DNA of 64,000 nucleotides, taken from NCBI GenBank assembly GCA_963698735.1, contig CAVOSA010000024.1, forward strand, positions 62,001-126,000. The letters run 5' to 3'. Shown piece by piece: positions 8,404 through 16,955 of the stretch. The position numbers were made by a program, and so were the translations under genes. Under the pieces are notes generated by a model. That model was not told the origin of the DNA, made no database searches, and was given only the letters and a program-made list of their open reading frames with translations. The DNA is from RPQJ01 sp963698735 (GTDB lineage Bacteria; Pseudomonadota; Gammaproteobacteria; Steroidobacterales; Steroidobacteraceae). Within the stretch, counting starts at the first letter, position 1. The number at the start of each line of letters is the position of its first letter.

Positions 8404-9519
8404 TCAGCGACTCGCTTCGTCGCGCGCGGCCTGGCGCACGCGCAGGTATTCGTTCCCCTGCTTCATCATCGCGACAAAGGCAGCGGCATCTCCCTCGTGC
8501 ACGGCCCGGCAAAGGCGCTCGACGGCCGCACGCAGTGCGTTGAGCGACTCCTCGCCGTAGTCGTTGAGGCTCTGGATCTCGTAGTAAAGGTCCGGATTCT
8601 CCGCCGCGACCCTGGTGGCGACGTCGAGTTGCGCGTCGAAAGTCGTGCTCGACATCCGCGCGAGGCGCGGCGCCGCTTCGCCGCTCTCGGCCAGCGCCGT
8701 GAAGAACGCGATGTTGAGCGCGTGCGAAAGACCCAGCACGAAAGCGATCAGGCGGTCGTGCTCGTCGAGACCCATCACGACGAGGTCGGCCATCGTCGAA
8801 CCGAACAGTGCGCGCGCTTCCGCGAGCGCCGGGGCATCGCCGAGGTCGATGAAGATCACGTGGCGACCCGAGAGCAATTCGGTGTCCGGGCCGAACATGG
8901 GGTGCACCGAAGTGACGTGGCACCCTGCGGCCTGCAGTTTCTCCAGCCCCGAGCGCAGCGGGGTCTTGAGCGAGCCGATGTCGAACACGATGCCACGCGG
9001 CCGTCGCGCGGCCAGTTCACCGAGCACTTCGTTCGCGATGCGGATCGGCGTCGCGACGACGATGAGGTCGTGGTGCAGGTCGCAGGATTTCCAGTCCGCG
9101 ACGTAGTCGTAACCTGGCACGTCGCCCGAGGGATCGGCGACCGTGACGGCGAAACCCTGTGCCGCCAGGAAGTCGGCCACCCAGTGACCCATCTTGCCGC
9201 GACCGCCGATGACCAGCGCGCTGCGCCCCGATCCGCGGCCCTGGCTGGCGACGCGCGCCCGCTCCTGCGTCGTGAGGGACCCGCGGATCAACGACTGCAG
9301 CAGCGCTTCGGCGAGCGCGGGCGAGACGCCGAGCGCCTCCGCGTCCTGCCGCGCCTTGAGCAACACTTCGCGTTCCCGACGGAAATCACGGGTCGGCTGG
9401 CCCGCCGAACGCTTGACCTCGGCAATCTGCTTGCCTAACGACTGCCGTTCGGCGACGAGCTGCAGCAGTTCGCGGTCGATGACGTCGAGTCGGGCGCGGA
9501 GCTCTGCGAGGGATTTCAT
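8404..9519 (-). CDS. tyrA: Bifunctional chorismate mutase/prephenate dehydrogenase
   Basis: T-protein of tyrosine biosynthesis, 371 residues as in Escherichia coli. Residues 1 to about 90 form the AroQ chorismate mutase (LRARLDVIDRELLQLVAER opening), followed by the NAD-binding prephenate dehydrogenase with the dinucleotide motif GGRGKMG at about 105 and the segment SVHPMFGPD. It converts chorismate to prephenate and then oxidatively decarboxylates it to 4-hydroxyphenylpyruvate in the cytoplasm. It leads a two-gene unit with the GGDEF-like gene and is divergent from pdxH, 101 bp away. Confidence 0.96.
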   Translation of the reverse strand: MKSLAELRARLDVIDRELLQLVAERQSLGKQIAEVKRSAGQPTRDFRREREVLLKARQDAEALGVSPALAEALLQSLIRGSLTTQERARVASQGRGSGRSALVIGGRGKMGHWVADFLAAQGFAVTVADPSGDVPGYDYVADWKSCDLHHDLIVVATPIRIANEVLGELAARRPRGIVFDIGSLKTPLRSGLEKLQAAGCHVTSVHPMFGPDTELLSGRHVIFIDLGDAPALAEARALFGSTMADLVVMGLDEHDRLIAFVLGLSHALNIAFFTALAESGEAAPRLARMSSTTFDAQLDVATRVAAENPDLYYEIQSLNDYGEESLNALRAAVERLCRAVHEGDAAAFVAMMKQGNEYLRVRQAARDEASR

Positions 9520-9620
9520 GCGGGCGCAACGAGGGATGACCGATTCCTTTTACCGGTCGGAAGCCACACGCCGCAAGAGATCGCGCACGCTGGCTCGGGC
9601 ATAATCCAGTCCTGACGCCT

Positions 9621-10283
9621 GTGTGGACGATCCCGACGATGATGCACTCCGGAACGCTGCCCTCGACGCTGCCCGACGACCCGATGCCGATCTTCGAGGC
9701 CTGGTATCGCGAGGCCCGCGAGCAGAAAGTGCAGCCGAACCCCGACTCGATGGTGCTCGCCTCGGCCACGCCGGATGGCGCGCCGTCCGCGCGGGTCGTG
9801 CTCTGCAAGAAGCTGATCTCGAGCCCGGGTTATGTCACATTCTTCACCAACTACGACAGTCGCAAGGGCCAGGAACTCGCTGCGAACCCGCGGGTGGCAG
9901 GCGTCCTGCATTGGGACACCGTGAGCCGTCAGGTCCGGCTCGAGGGCCGGGTCGTGCTTTGCCCGCCTGAAGAGAGCGACGAGTATTTCTCGTCGCGCGC
10001 CATCGACAGCCGCATCGGCGCATGGGCGAGCCTGCAGAGCCAGCCGCTCGATTCGCGCACCACACTGCTGAAGCGTGTCGCAGTCGAAGCCGCCCGCCAC
10101 GGCACCGCACCCACGCGTCCACCGCACTGGGGCGGATATCATTTCTGGCCGGATGCAATCGAACTCTGGTGCGAGGGCGCGTTCCGTGTCCACGACCGGG
10201 CGCGCTGGACACGCTCGCTCGCGCCGGCGGGCACCACTGGATTCGTGCCGGGGCCGTGGCAGGCCACGCGCCTCTATCCATGA
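9621..10283 (+). CDS. pdxH: Pyridoxine/pyridoxamine 5'-phosphate oxidase
   Basis: FMN-dependent oxidase giving pyridoxal 5'-phosphate, the last step of vitamin B6 synthesis and salvage. The 220-residue reading from GTG 9621 contains the family blocks DPMPIFEAWYREA, SARVVLCK, FFTNYDSRKGQEL and the C-terminal WGGYHFWPDAIELW. An ATG six codons in, at 9639, is an equally good start. The extreme C-terminus is a little shorter or more divergent than the usual R-L-x-P ending but still ends in RLYP, so the enzyme looks complete. Confidence 0.95.
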   Translation: MWTIPTMMHSGTLPSTLPDDPMPIFEAWYREAREQKVQPNPDSMVLASATPDGAPSARVVLCKKLISSPGYVTFFTNYDSRKGQELAANPRVAGVLHWDTVSRQVRLEGRVVLCPPEESDEYFSSRAIDSRIGAWASLQSQPLDSRTTLLKRVAVEAARHGTAPTRPPHWGGYHFWPDAIELWCEGAFRVHDRARWTRSLAPAGTTGFVPGPWQATRLYP

Positions 10284-10309
10284 CCTGACCCGGGCCATGA
10301 CACATTCCT

Positions 10310-11098
10310 ATGGCTGAACGCACCTTCCTCGGCACACTGCGGCTCGCTGCGCTGGTCGCGCTCCTGATCTTCGTCGCGCTCGGCGCGTGGCTCGACCGCG
10401 CGCGCAGCCGCGACTGGGACGCGCCGCTGCGCATCACGGTGTATCCCGTGACCGAATCGACGGACGCCGGCGTGCGTGCCTACACGGCCGCGCTGACGGC
10501 CGCGGACTTCCGCGACGTTGAAACATTCTTCGCGGAAGAAGCCGAGGACTACGACGTGGAACTCGCGCAGCCCGTCCGCATCCGTGTCTCGCATGCCGCG
10601 ACAGCCCTGCCTCCGGCGCTCCCGGACCGGCCCGGTGCGCTCACGATTGCGCTCTGGAGCCTGCGCCTGCGCTATTTCGCCGCCAGAACCGCGTGGAACG
10701 ATCCCTTGCCCACACCCGACATCCAGGTCTTCGCCGTCTATTCGCCGCTGCGACCCGGCTCCATGGCCATGCCTGATTCGGTCGGCCTCAGCAAAGGACT
10801 CGTGGCGGTGACGCACCTGTACGGCGACCGGGAGGCGACCGAGCGCAACCATGTGGTACTGGTGCACGAGGTCCTGCATACGCTCGGCGCCACCGACAAG
10901 TACGACCCCGCGACCAGCCAGCCACTGGTGCCTTTCGGGCTCGGCGAGCCCGACCTGCAACCCCTGTTTCCGCAGCAGTTCGGCGAGATCATGGCGGGCC
11001 GGATCGCCATCGACTGGCGTGAGGCCGTCATTGCCGGCAGCCTCGATGACATGCTGGTCGGCCCGCAGACTGCAAGCGAAATCGGGTGGACTCCGTGA
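10310..11098 (+). CDS. Membrane-anchored putative zinc metalloprotease (HExxHxxGxxD)
   Basis: 262 residues with one N-terminal membrane helix (about 9-27) and a probable periplasmic domain. Residues 186-196 read HEVLHTLGATD, the metzincin-type zinc motif with Asp as third ligand, and a methionine follows in GEIMAGR at about 229, where a Met-turn could lie. I do not recognise the family. The gene starts 26 bp after pdxH and overlaps btuD by 13 bp, so it is translated from the same message as the B12 transport ATPase. The tight coupling suggests co-expression but does not prove a role in B12 uptake. Confidence 0.75.
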   Translation: MAERTFLGTLRLAALVALLIFVALGAWLDRARSRDWDAPLRITVYPVTESTDAGVRAYTAALTAADFRDVETFFAEEAEDYDVELAQPVRIRVSHAATALPPALPDRPGALTIALWSLRLRYFAARTAWNDPLPTPDIQVFAVYSPLRPGSMAMPDSVGLSKGLVAVTHLYGDREATERNHVVLVHEVLHTLGATDKYDPATSQPLVPFGLGEPDLQPLFPQQFGEIMAGRIAIDWREAVIAGSLDDMLVGPQTASEIGWTP

Positions 11099-11865
11099 CC
11101 GCCGCCGCGCTCAGTTGCACGTCGGTCACCGTGGAGGTCCCTGGACGCACGCTCGTGCACAACCTGCAACTCGACCTGCCGGCCGGCCGCGTGCTCGTCG
11201 TGCTCGGCCGCAACGGCTCCGGGAAGAGCTCGACGCTGCACACGCTGGCAGGACTGCGCCCGCCCGCGCACGGCGTAGTACGCATCACCGGGCGTCCGCT
11301 GCAACAGTGGCCGCGCCGCGAGCTTGCCCGCACGCTCGGCCTGCTGCCGCAACTGGTGGAAGATCCGTTCCCGGCAACTGCGCTCGAAGCCGTGCTGGTG
11401 GGACGGCACCCGCACCTCGACTTCTGGGCCTGGGAAAGCGTCGAGGACCGCGGCGCCGCGCTGCGCGCGCTCGAGTCGGTGGATCTCGCCGGCCTCGAAC
11501 AGCGCGACATCGCAACCCTGTCGGGCGGCGAGCGGCGGCGACTGTCGATCGCAACCATCCTTGCGCAGGACCCGTCCATCTTCCTGCTCGACGAACCCAT
11601 CCATCAGCTCGACCCGCAACACCAACTGGACGTGCTGCAGTTGTTCCGCCGGCTCGCGGACGCAGGCCGCACCGTCGTGGTCAGCCTGCACGACATCGGA
11701 CTCGCGGCACGCTTCGCCGACTCCGCCTTGCTGTTGTTCGGCGACGGCCGCTGGCATTGCGGCGACTGCAGCGCAGTACTGAACGAGCAATCGATCGGCG
11801 AGCTGTACGGCATCGCCGTGCGTGAACTGCGCTGGGAACACGGACGGACATTCGTCGCGGCCTAG
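11086..11865 (+). CDS. btuD: Vitamin B12 (FecCD-type) ABC transporter ATP-binding protein
   Basis: 259-residue cytoplasmic ATPase partner of a FecCD permease. Walker A is GRNGSGKSS at about 41-49, the ABC signature is LSGGERRR, Walker B is IFLLDEP, and the H-loop lies in VSLHDIG. The start ATG lies inside the end of the preceding metalloprotease gene (13-bp overlap, different frame). With btuC, btuF and the riboswitch-controlled btuB in the same 12 kb, cobalamin is the likely substrate; iron-siderophore transport is the alternative. It ends 4 bp from the stop of the convergent NmrA-like gene, leaving no room for a separate terminator. Confidence 0.88.
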   Translation: MDSVTAAALSCTSVTVEVPGRTLVHNLQLDLPAGRVLVVLGRNGSGKSSTLHTLAGLRPPAHGVVRITGRPLQQWPRRELARTLGLLPQLVEDPFPATALEAVLVGRHPHLDFWAWESVEDRGAALRALESVDLAGLEQRDIATLSGGERRRLSIATILAQDPSIFLLDEPIHQLDPQHQLDVLQLFRRLADAGRTVVVSLHDIGLAARFADSALLLFGDGRWHCGDCSAVLNEQSIGELYGIAVRELRWEHGRTFVAA

Positions 11866-11869
11866 CCGC

Positions 11870-12817
11870 TCAGCCGATCGGGATCTCGCGACCGTGCACC
11901 GCAAGCCAGGCAGCGAAGCTCTGCAGCTGCGGATTGATGGAACGCGAGAACTCCACGCTCCGCGCGCGGCAGAAGTCGCCGCTGAAATCGTGATTGAACT
12001 GGAACATGTTGCCGAGATCCTCGGCACCCGGAAACCCGAGTCCGCGATAGACGTCGAACGGAACGTGATCGTGCACGACCTCGCGACCCAGTGTGCGCGT
12101 CAACCCGGCCGCCATCTGCGCGCCCGTCAGGTGCTCGCCGGCGATGCCGACCGTGCGGCCCTGGAACTCGTTGCCGCGCCTGAAGATTCCGTGCGCGCAG
12201 CGGCCGATGTCTTCCGCCGCGATGCCGGGCAGCGGACGGTCACCCATCGGCAGCGCGAAGTGCAGCCGGCCGTCGGGGCCCAGTTTCGGGCCCATGCCGA
12301 AGTGGATCAGGTTGTCCCAGTAGAACGAGGTCAGCAGGCACGTCGTCGGCACGCCCGTCGCGCGGAAATAGTCGTCCGCCTCGCCCTTCACGTCGAAGTG
12401 CGGAACCTTGTAGTTGCCCATGAGCGTGGGCATGCGCGGATCGTCGAGCTTGACCCAGCGCCGCGAGTCTTCGAGCGTGGACCACACGACGTGCTGCACT
12501 CCCGCCTGCTTGGCTGCATCGGCCATCGCATGGGCCTCGGCCCGCTCCTGGTCGGGCGAGAAGTGGTTCCAGAAGAATGTCACGCAATAGGCGCCGTAGG
12601 CGCCCGTAAACGCGCGCGCGACGGCGGCCTTGTCGGCGATGTCGGCCGCGACGACTTCGGCGCCGGCCGCGGCGAGTGCCCGCGCCTTCGGCGAATCCGG
12701 GTCGCGCGTGATCGCACGCACCGCGAACTCGCCGCCCGGGTCGGCCAGGATTGAACGCACGAGGCCACCGCCCTGTGCGCCGGTTGCGCCGGCCACTGCA
12801 ATGATCTTCCTGGTCAT
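11870..12817 (-). CDS. NmrA-like NAD(P)-binding family protein
   Basis: 315 residues with an N-terminal Rossmann motif GATGAQGGG (about 9-17) and the extended-SDR layout of the NmrA/HSCARG family: no Tyr-x-x-x-Lys catalytic pair is evident, and a region resembling WSTLED-x-RRW follows the central strands. Such proteins bind NADP(H) and act as redox sensors or atypical oxidoreductases; the ligand here is unknown. The ATG at 12817 is supported by an AGGAGG site 8 bp upstream and is preferred over the in-frame start 30 bp earlier. It follows the inositol-phosphatase-family gene with a 23-bp gap, so the two probably form one transcription unit. Confidence 0.85.
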   Translation of the reverse strand: MTRKIIAVAGATGAQGGGLVRSILADPGGEFAVRAITRDPDSPKARALAAAGAEVVAADIADKAAVARAFTGAYGAYCVTFFWNHFSPDQERAEAHAMADAAKQAGVQHVVWSTLEDSRRWVKLDDPRMPTLMGNYKVPHFDVKGEADDYFRATGVPTTCLLTSFYWDNLIHFGMGPKLGPDGRLHFALPMGDRPLPGIAAEDIGRCAHGIFRRGNEFQGRTVGIAGEHLTGAQMAAGLTRTLGREVVHDHVPFDVYRGLGFPGAEDLGNMFQFNHDFSGDFCRARSVEFSRSINPQLQSFAAWLAVHGREIPIG

Positions 12818-12840
12818 GGTCGAATGCCCTCCTGCATGGA

Positions 12841-13608
12841 TCAGCAAAAGATAGCGTCGTGGATCGACTGGTGCAGCCTGCCGTTCGTAGCGAGCACACC
12901 CGTGCTCTGCGGCGTGAACGGCTGCCCTTCCAGGTCGGTGAACCTGCCGCCGGCCGCTTCGACGATCACTGCGCAGGCGCCGACGTCGAGGATGTTGACG
13001 TCGGACTCGACGACCGCATCGATGCGGCCGGAGGCAAGCAGGTGATACTGCAGGAAATCGCCGTAGCCGCGGATGCGGCTCAATCGCCCGACGAGCCGGC
13101 CGAATGCGGGCCAGTGCGGACCGGTCGCCAGCGTCTTCAGGTTGCCCGTCGACAGCGCGGCGGCTTCGATCGTGTCGATCGCGCTCACGCGCAGCGGCTG
13201 GTCGTTCAACCAGGCGCCCACGCCGATTTCGCCGTACGCCAGCTCGCCGTACACGGGCGCGGACGAAACGCCGACGATCAGCCGGCCCTTGTGCATCAAT
13301 GCGATCTGCGTCGAAAACATCGGGTATTCGCGCACAAACGCCTTGGTGCCGTCGATCGGATCGACGAACCAGACGTAGTCCGCGTCGAGGGCGGTCGTGC
13401 CCGTTTCCTCGCCGTGGAAGCCGTGCGCCGGAAACCTCGCCGCGATCAGCGAGCGGATCGCCTTCTCGGTCTCGACGTCGGCCTCGGTGACCGGCGACTT
13501 GTCGGCCTTGATCGTGATCTGGAGGTTGCGCTGGTAGTAGTGGCGCACGATGTCGGCCGCGACGTGTGCGGCCTCGAGTGCGGCGGCAAGAAACTCAGAG
13601 TGCGGCAT
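12841..13608 (-). CDS. Inositol monophosphatase family phosphatase, probably histidinol-phosphatase (HisN type)
   Basis: 255 residues of the Li-sensitive, Mg-dependent phosphatase fold. The metal-binding motifs are present: GEETG (about 71-75), DPIDGTKAF (about 88-96) and a C-terminal segment NILDVGACAVIVEAAGG. The DPIDGTKAF form and the short length suit HisN-like histidinol-phosphate phosphatases, but SuhB or CysQ-like activity cannot be excluded. The ATG at 13608 fits the family N-terminus better than the upstream start at 13635. It is the first gene of a two-gene unit with the NmrA-like gene and is divergent from the riboswitch-btuB leader. Confidence 0.85.
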   Translation of the reverse strand: MPHSEFLAAALEAAHVAADIVRHYYQRNLQITIKADKSPVTEADVETEKAIRSLIAARFPAHGFHGEETGTTALDADYVWFVDPIDGTKAFVREYPMFSTQIALMHKGRLIVGVSSAPVYGELAYGEIGVGAWLNDQPLRVSAIDTIEAAALSTGNLKTLATGPHWPAFGRLVGRLSRIRGYGDFLQYHLLASGRIDAVVESDVNILDVGACAVIVEAAGGRFTDLEGQPFTPQSTGVLATNGRLHQSIHDAIFC

Positions 13609-13685
13609 GAGAAGACCCCGAAGACGAGCCGCCATAGTACCGCGGCTTTCTTGACATCACCGCGCGCCTTCCCTACCGTGCGGCC

Positions 13686-13885
13686 TCCGACAGGTGATCC
13701 CGCGAGCGCAGGCTCAGGGAGAACGGGAAGCCGGTCAGATTCCGGCGCTGCCCCCGCAACGGTAGTCGAGTCAAGCTTCATCACCCGGACTGCAAGGTCC
13801 GGCACCCACTGCGTAAAACGGCGCGGGAAGGGGATGCAGGCAGGGTCCAAAGCCCGCTCGAGAGTCCGGAGACCGGCCTGCCGAT
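13686..13885 (+). promoter_or_regulatory. Cobalamin (AdoCbl-type) riboswitch
   Basis: The conserved blocks occur in order: a P1 5' strand CGACAGG (13688-13694); GGGAAGCCGGTCAGATTCCG leading into GCTGCCCCCGCAACGGTA, the B12-box region (about 13734-13763); the CACCCACTGCG segment (13803-13813); CGGGAAGGG (13823-13831); and GTCCGGAGACCGGCCTGCCG (13864-13883), whose end pairs with the P1 strand. It stands about 140 bp upstream of the btuB reading frame on the same strand, where B12 binding would reduce receptor expression. Confidence 0.93.
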
Positions 13886-13922
13886 CGAGACCAGCCTCGC
13901 GGCGGGCGAGCGGCAGGACCTC

Positions 13923-13952
13923 GGGCGTCATTCCGTCCATCGGTTGACGCCC
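13923..13952 (+). promoter_or_regulatory. Hairpin between riboswitch and btuB, possible expression platform
   Basis: GGGCGTCA (13923-13930) and TGACGCCC (13945-13952) form a perfect 8-bp stem with a 14-nt loop just after the aptamer. No U tract follows directly, so control could act on translation or Rho access and not through a classical terminator. A T run occurs further on at 13981-13986. Confidence 0.4.
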
Positions 13953-14028
13953 CGTTCCGCCATACCCCCACGTTGCTGGAATTTTTTACGGCGCCTGCCT
14001 GGGCGCCCGCTCGGGGTGTGGCAAGACG

Positions 14029-15892
14029 ATGTCCGGTTCCAGTTTTTCTTTTTCGCATTCGAGTTCCGTGCGTCTGTCCCGTCACCTCGCACTGCCCGTC
14101 CTGGCAGTGCTTGGGGCGGCGGCGGCCGGCGCCGAGGTGCTGCCGGAGAACACCGTCATCGTGACGGCCACGCGCGTGCCGACGCCGGCCGATGAGATCC
14201 TGGCGCCGGTCGTGCTCATCGACCGCGCTACCATCGAGCGCAGCAATGCCGGCGACGCCGCCGAGCTGCTGCGCTTCCATGCCGGCTTCGACCTCGGCCG
14301 CAACGGCGGCCCCGGCCAGCCGACAGCGCTGTTCATCCGTGGCGCCGAGAGCAATCACACGCTGGTGCTCATCGACGGCGTGCGCATCAATCCCGGCACG
14401 ATCGGCCTGCCGGCCCTGCAGAACATCTCGCCCGACATGATCGAGCGCATCGAGGTGGTGAAGGGCCCGCGTTCGACGCTCTGGGGCAGCGACGCCATCG
14501 GCGGCGTGGTCAACGTCGTGACGCGCCGCGGCTCACAGGCGGGCTGGGTCATGGAGGCGGGCTACGGCGACTACGACACGCAACGCGCGAGCTTGATTGG
14601 CGGCTTCAAGCTTGGCGAAGCGGCGGACCTCGACCTCGGCGTGTCCTGGATCGACAGCGACGGTTTCCCCACGCGCACCACCGACGACACGGACCGCGGC
14701 TTCGACAACCTCACCGCCAACCTGGCGCTGCGCGCGGACCTCGGGCCGGCGGAGGTCACGGTGCAGCACTGGCGCACGCAGGGCACGTCGGAGTACTCGG
14801 ACTTCTTCCTGACGCCCGTCGACCAGGATTTCGAAACGTCGACGACGGCCGTCGGAAGTGCGACTGCCGGTCGGTGAGGACGGCGAAGCCCGTGTGGCGC
14901 TCAACCACATGGAGGACCTCATCGAGCAGAACCAGTCGGCCGACTTCCTCGAGACCAGGCGAGACACGCTCGACGCGCAGTACGACTGGAAACTCAATTC
15001 GGTGCACGCGCTCGGTGTCGGCGCCATGTACTCGCGCGAAAAGGCCAGCAGCGAATCGTACGGCGAGGGCTTCAAGGCCGACACCGACATGGTCAACGTC
15101 TATGTGCAGGACCGTATCGCCACCGGCCCGCACCTGGCGATGCTGGCGCTCGGCTATACGGATCACGAAACCGCCGGCTCCGAAGTCACGTGGAACGCCG
15201 AATACGGCTACGCCTTCACCGATCGGACGCGCGTGTATGGATTGACGGGCAGCGGCTTTCGCGCGCCGGATGCCACCGATCGCTTCGGCTATGGCGGCAA
15301 CCCGGACCTCAAGCCCGAGACCTCGCGCAACTACGAGATCGGCGTGCGGCACTCGCTCACGCCGCAGCAGTCGCTCGAAGTGTCGGCGTTCCATACCGAC
15401 ATCGACGACCTGATCGATTTCACCGTGCTTTCCTACGACCCGTTCGAGGGCGTGAACCAGAACGTGGCCGCAGCCCGGATTCGCGGCATCGAAGCAGCGT
15501 GGGCCTTCACCGGCCAGCTCTGGCAGGCCCGCGTCGAGGCGATCTACCAGGAACCACGTGACCGCTCTGACGATTCGCGGCTGTTGCGCCGTGCGCAGGA
15601 AAGCCTCACCGTAAGCTTGACGCGCGCGTTCGGCCCGGTGCTCCTGGGCCTCGACGTGCTGGCGACGGGCGATCGCAAGGATTTTGGATTCCCGAACGAC
15701 GTCACGCTCGACGGCTACGTGCTGGCGAACCTGACCGCCGAATGGCAGGCGACGCCGGGCTTTGCGCTGATCGCGCGCGTTGAGAACCTGCTCGACGAGG
15801 ACTACGAACTCGCCAGCACATTCAACACGCCGGATCGAGGCGTTTACGTGGCGATGCGGTACGCTCCCGGCGCCGGCAACAAGGTCAAGTAA
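14029..15892 (+). pseudogene. btuB: TonB-dependent vitamin B12 receptor BtuB, interrupted by a 1-nt frameshift
   Basis: Outer-membrane cobalamin receptor. The first part (14029-14877) carries a signal peptide ending near AAAAGA, a TonB-box-like TVIVTATR and the plug domain (ALFIRGAESNHTLVLIDGVRI; VVKGPRSTLWGSDAIGG). It runs to a premature stop at 14875-14877. The beta-barrel continues in another frame from about 14858 to 15892 and ends properly. One extra G at 14854-14855 accounts for the break: without it the text reads TAVEVRLPVGEDGEA and the protein is continuous, about 620 residues. The GTG at 14068 is an alternative start giving a better signal peptide. This may be a sequencing error or a genuine recent inactivation. 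The gene follows a cobalamin riboswitch and precedes the adenosyltransferase by 14 bp. Confidence 0.88.
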
Positions 15893-15906
15893 CCAGGCAA
15901 CCAACC

Positions 15907-16452
15907 ATGGGCCACCGACTCAGCAGGATCTACACGCGCACCGGCGACGACGGCAGCACGGGCCTCGGCGACGGCATGCGGGTGCCGAAAGAGCACCTGC
16001 GCGTCGAGGCGTATGGCACGGTGGACGAAGCCAACAGCTCGCTCGGCGTCGTGCTGGCCGTGCCGGGCCTGCCGGATGCGGTGCGTGCAACACTGACCGA
16101 CGTCCAGCATGACCTGTTCGATCTCGGCGGCGAGCTCTGCATTCCGGGCCATCGCGCGATTACTGCGGCTTACGTGGAGCGACTCGAGCAGGCGCTCGAT
16201 GCGTTCAACGAAGGCCTGCCGCCGCTGAAGGATTTCATCCTGCCGGGTGGCGGGCCAGCCGCAGCGGCGTGCCATCTCGCCCGCACGGTTGCGCGGCGTG
16301 CCGAGCGACGCGTGTGGGCGCTCGCCCGTGCGGAGTTCGTTGCACCCGAGGTGCCGCAGTACCTCAACCGGCTGTCAGACCTGCTGTTCGTGATCGCTCG
16401 CGTGCTGGCGCGGCATGAGCACGGCAGCGAGGTGCTCTGGCGCCGTCGATGA
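15907..16452 (+). CDS. pduO: PduO-type ATP:cob(I)alamin adenosyltransferase
   Basis: 181 residues. It transfers the adenosyl group of ATP to cob(I)alamin, making the coenzyme adenosylcobalamin. The family N-terminus IYTRTGDDGSTGLGDG, the VDEANSSLGV segment and the C-terminal YLNRLSDLLFV are intact. It is encoded 14 bp after btuB and is presumably under the same riboswitch. A consumer of its product, the class II ribonucleotide reductase, is encoded at 52.9-55.8 kb. Confidence 0.95.
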   Translation: MGHRLSRIYTRTGDDGSTGLGDGMRVPKEHLRVEAYGTVDEANSSLGVVLAVPGLPDAVRATLTDVQHDLFDLGGELCIPGHRAITAAYVERLEQALDAFNEGLPPLKDFILPGGGPAAAACHLARTVARRAERRVWALARAEFVAPEVPQYLNRLSDLLFVIARVLARHEHGSEVLWRRR

Positions 16453-16487
16453 CTGGACGCGGCTGCGACAACTGGACGCGGCTGCGA
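16452..16487 (+). repeat. Two-copy tandem direct repeat at the pduO stop codon
   Basis: ACTGGACGCGGCTGCGA occurs at 16452-16468 and again at 16471-16487, a 19-bp period with a CA spacer. The first copy begins at the last base of the pduO stop codon. It abuts the inverted-hairpin locus that follows, and its core resembles GGACGCGACTGCG in the right arm of the second hairpin (16911-16923). Confidence 0.8.
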
Positions 16488-16495
16488 TATCCCGG

Positions 16496-16578
16496 TCCGG
16501 CGTGGAAGACACGCCGTGAATACATCCCTGTAGGCTCGCACGCGCCGTCCATGGCGCGTGACGGTCTTCCACGCCGGA
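16496..16578 (-). repeat. Hairpin element A1, 15-bp arms and 53-nt conserved loop
   Basis: Arms 16496-16510 and 16564-16578 are perfectly complementary (TCCGGCGTGGAAGAC and its reverse complement). The 53-nt loop (16511-16563) is the exact reverse complement of the loop of A2 (16835-16887), although the arms of the two hairpins differ apart from the four bases next to the loop. The loop holds its own 8-bp stem, CACGCGCC/GGCGCGTG (16539-16546/16553-16560). It lies between the convergent genes pduO and btuF. Confidence 0.9.
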
Positions 16579-16797
16579 ACGGAACACCGCATCCGCTCGC
16601 GCAGTGACTGTCGGGACGATCGCAGGCGCCGATCGATTCGGAGTCTGGCTGATCAGCCCGATTCACCGCCGCCGCTGGCACACCCTCCACCACTGCCAGG
16701 CGACGCAGTAGCTCAACGCTCTTGTCGGCGTCGCGCGACGCGCGCGCCAATCACCGCGCAGCCAGATCAACAGCACGAGCGCAAATGCATAGCCAAT
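16579..16797. other. Spacer between hairpins A1 and A2, no supported gene
   Basis: 219 bp without a convincing gene. The minus strand reads as a short hydrophobic segment followed by an arginine-rich one (roughly 16797 down to 16700) but has no start or continuation I can support. It could be the eroded remains of a small membrane-protein gene. Confidence 0.3.
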
Positions 16798-16924
16798 GCG
16801 CAGTCGCGTCCGGTTCCGTGCGATTTCGAGAGACCGTCACGCGCCATGGACGGCGCGTGCGAGCCTACAGGGATGTATTCACGGCGTGTCTCTCGAAATC
16901 GCACGGAACCGGACGCGACTGCGC
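16798..16924 (+). repeat. Hairpin element A2, 37-bp perfect arms and 53-nt conserved loop
   Basis: Arms 16798-16834 and 16888-16924 are perfectly complementary over 37 bp. The loop (16835-16887) equals the A1 loop read on the other strand, base for base. A1 and A2 thus form an inverted pair about 430 bp across. Outside the loop and the flanking AGAC/GTCT the arm sequences are unrelated to those of A1. Confidence 0.92.
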
Positions 16925-16955
16925 CGGCAATGCAGCATGAGGCGAACGCAGCGGG

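Noticed and set aside
13446..13940. Open frame on the minus strand over the riboswitch region
   Set aside because: It overlaps the start of the phosphatase gene in another frame and the conserved riboswitch; it has no domain-like sequence.
13981..14010. T run and GGCGCC hairpin before btuB considered as the riboswitch terminator
   Set aside because: The T run comes before the hairpin, the wrong order for an intrinsic terminator on the plus strand.
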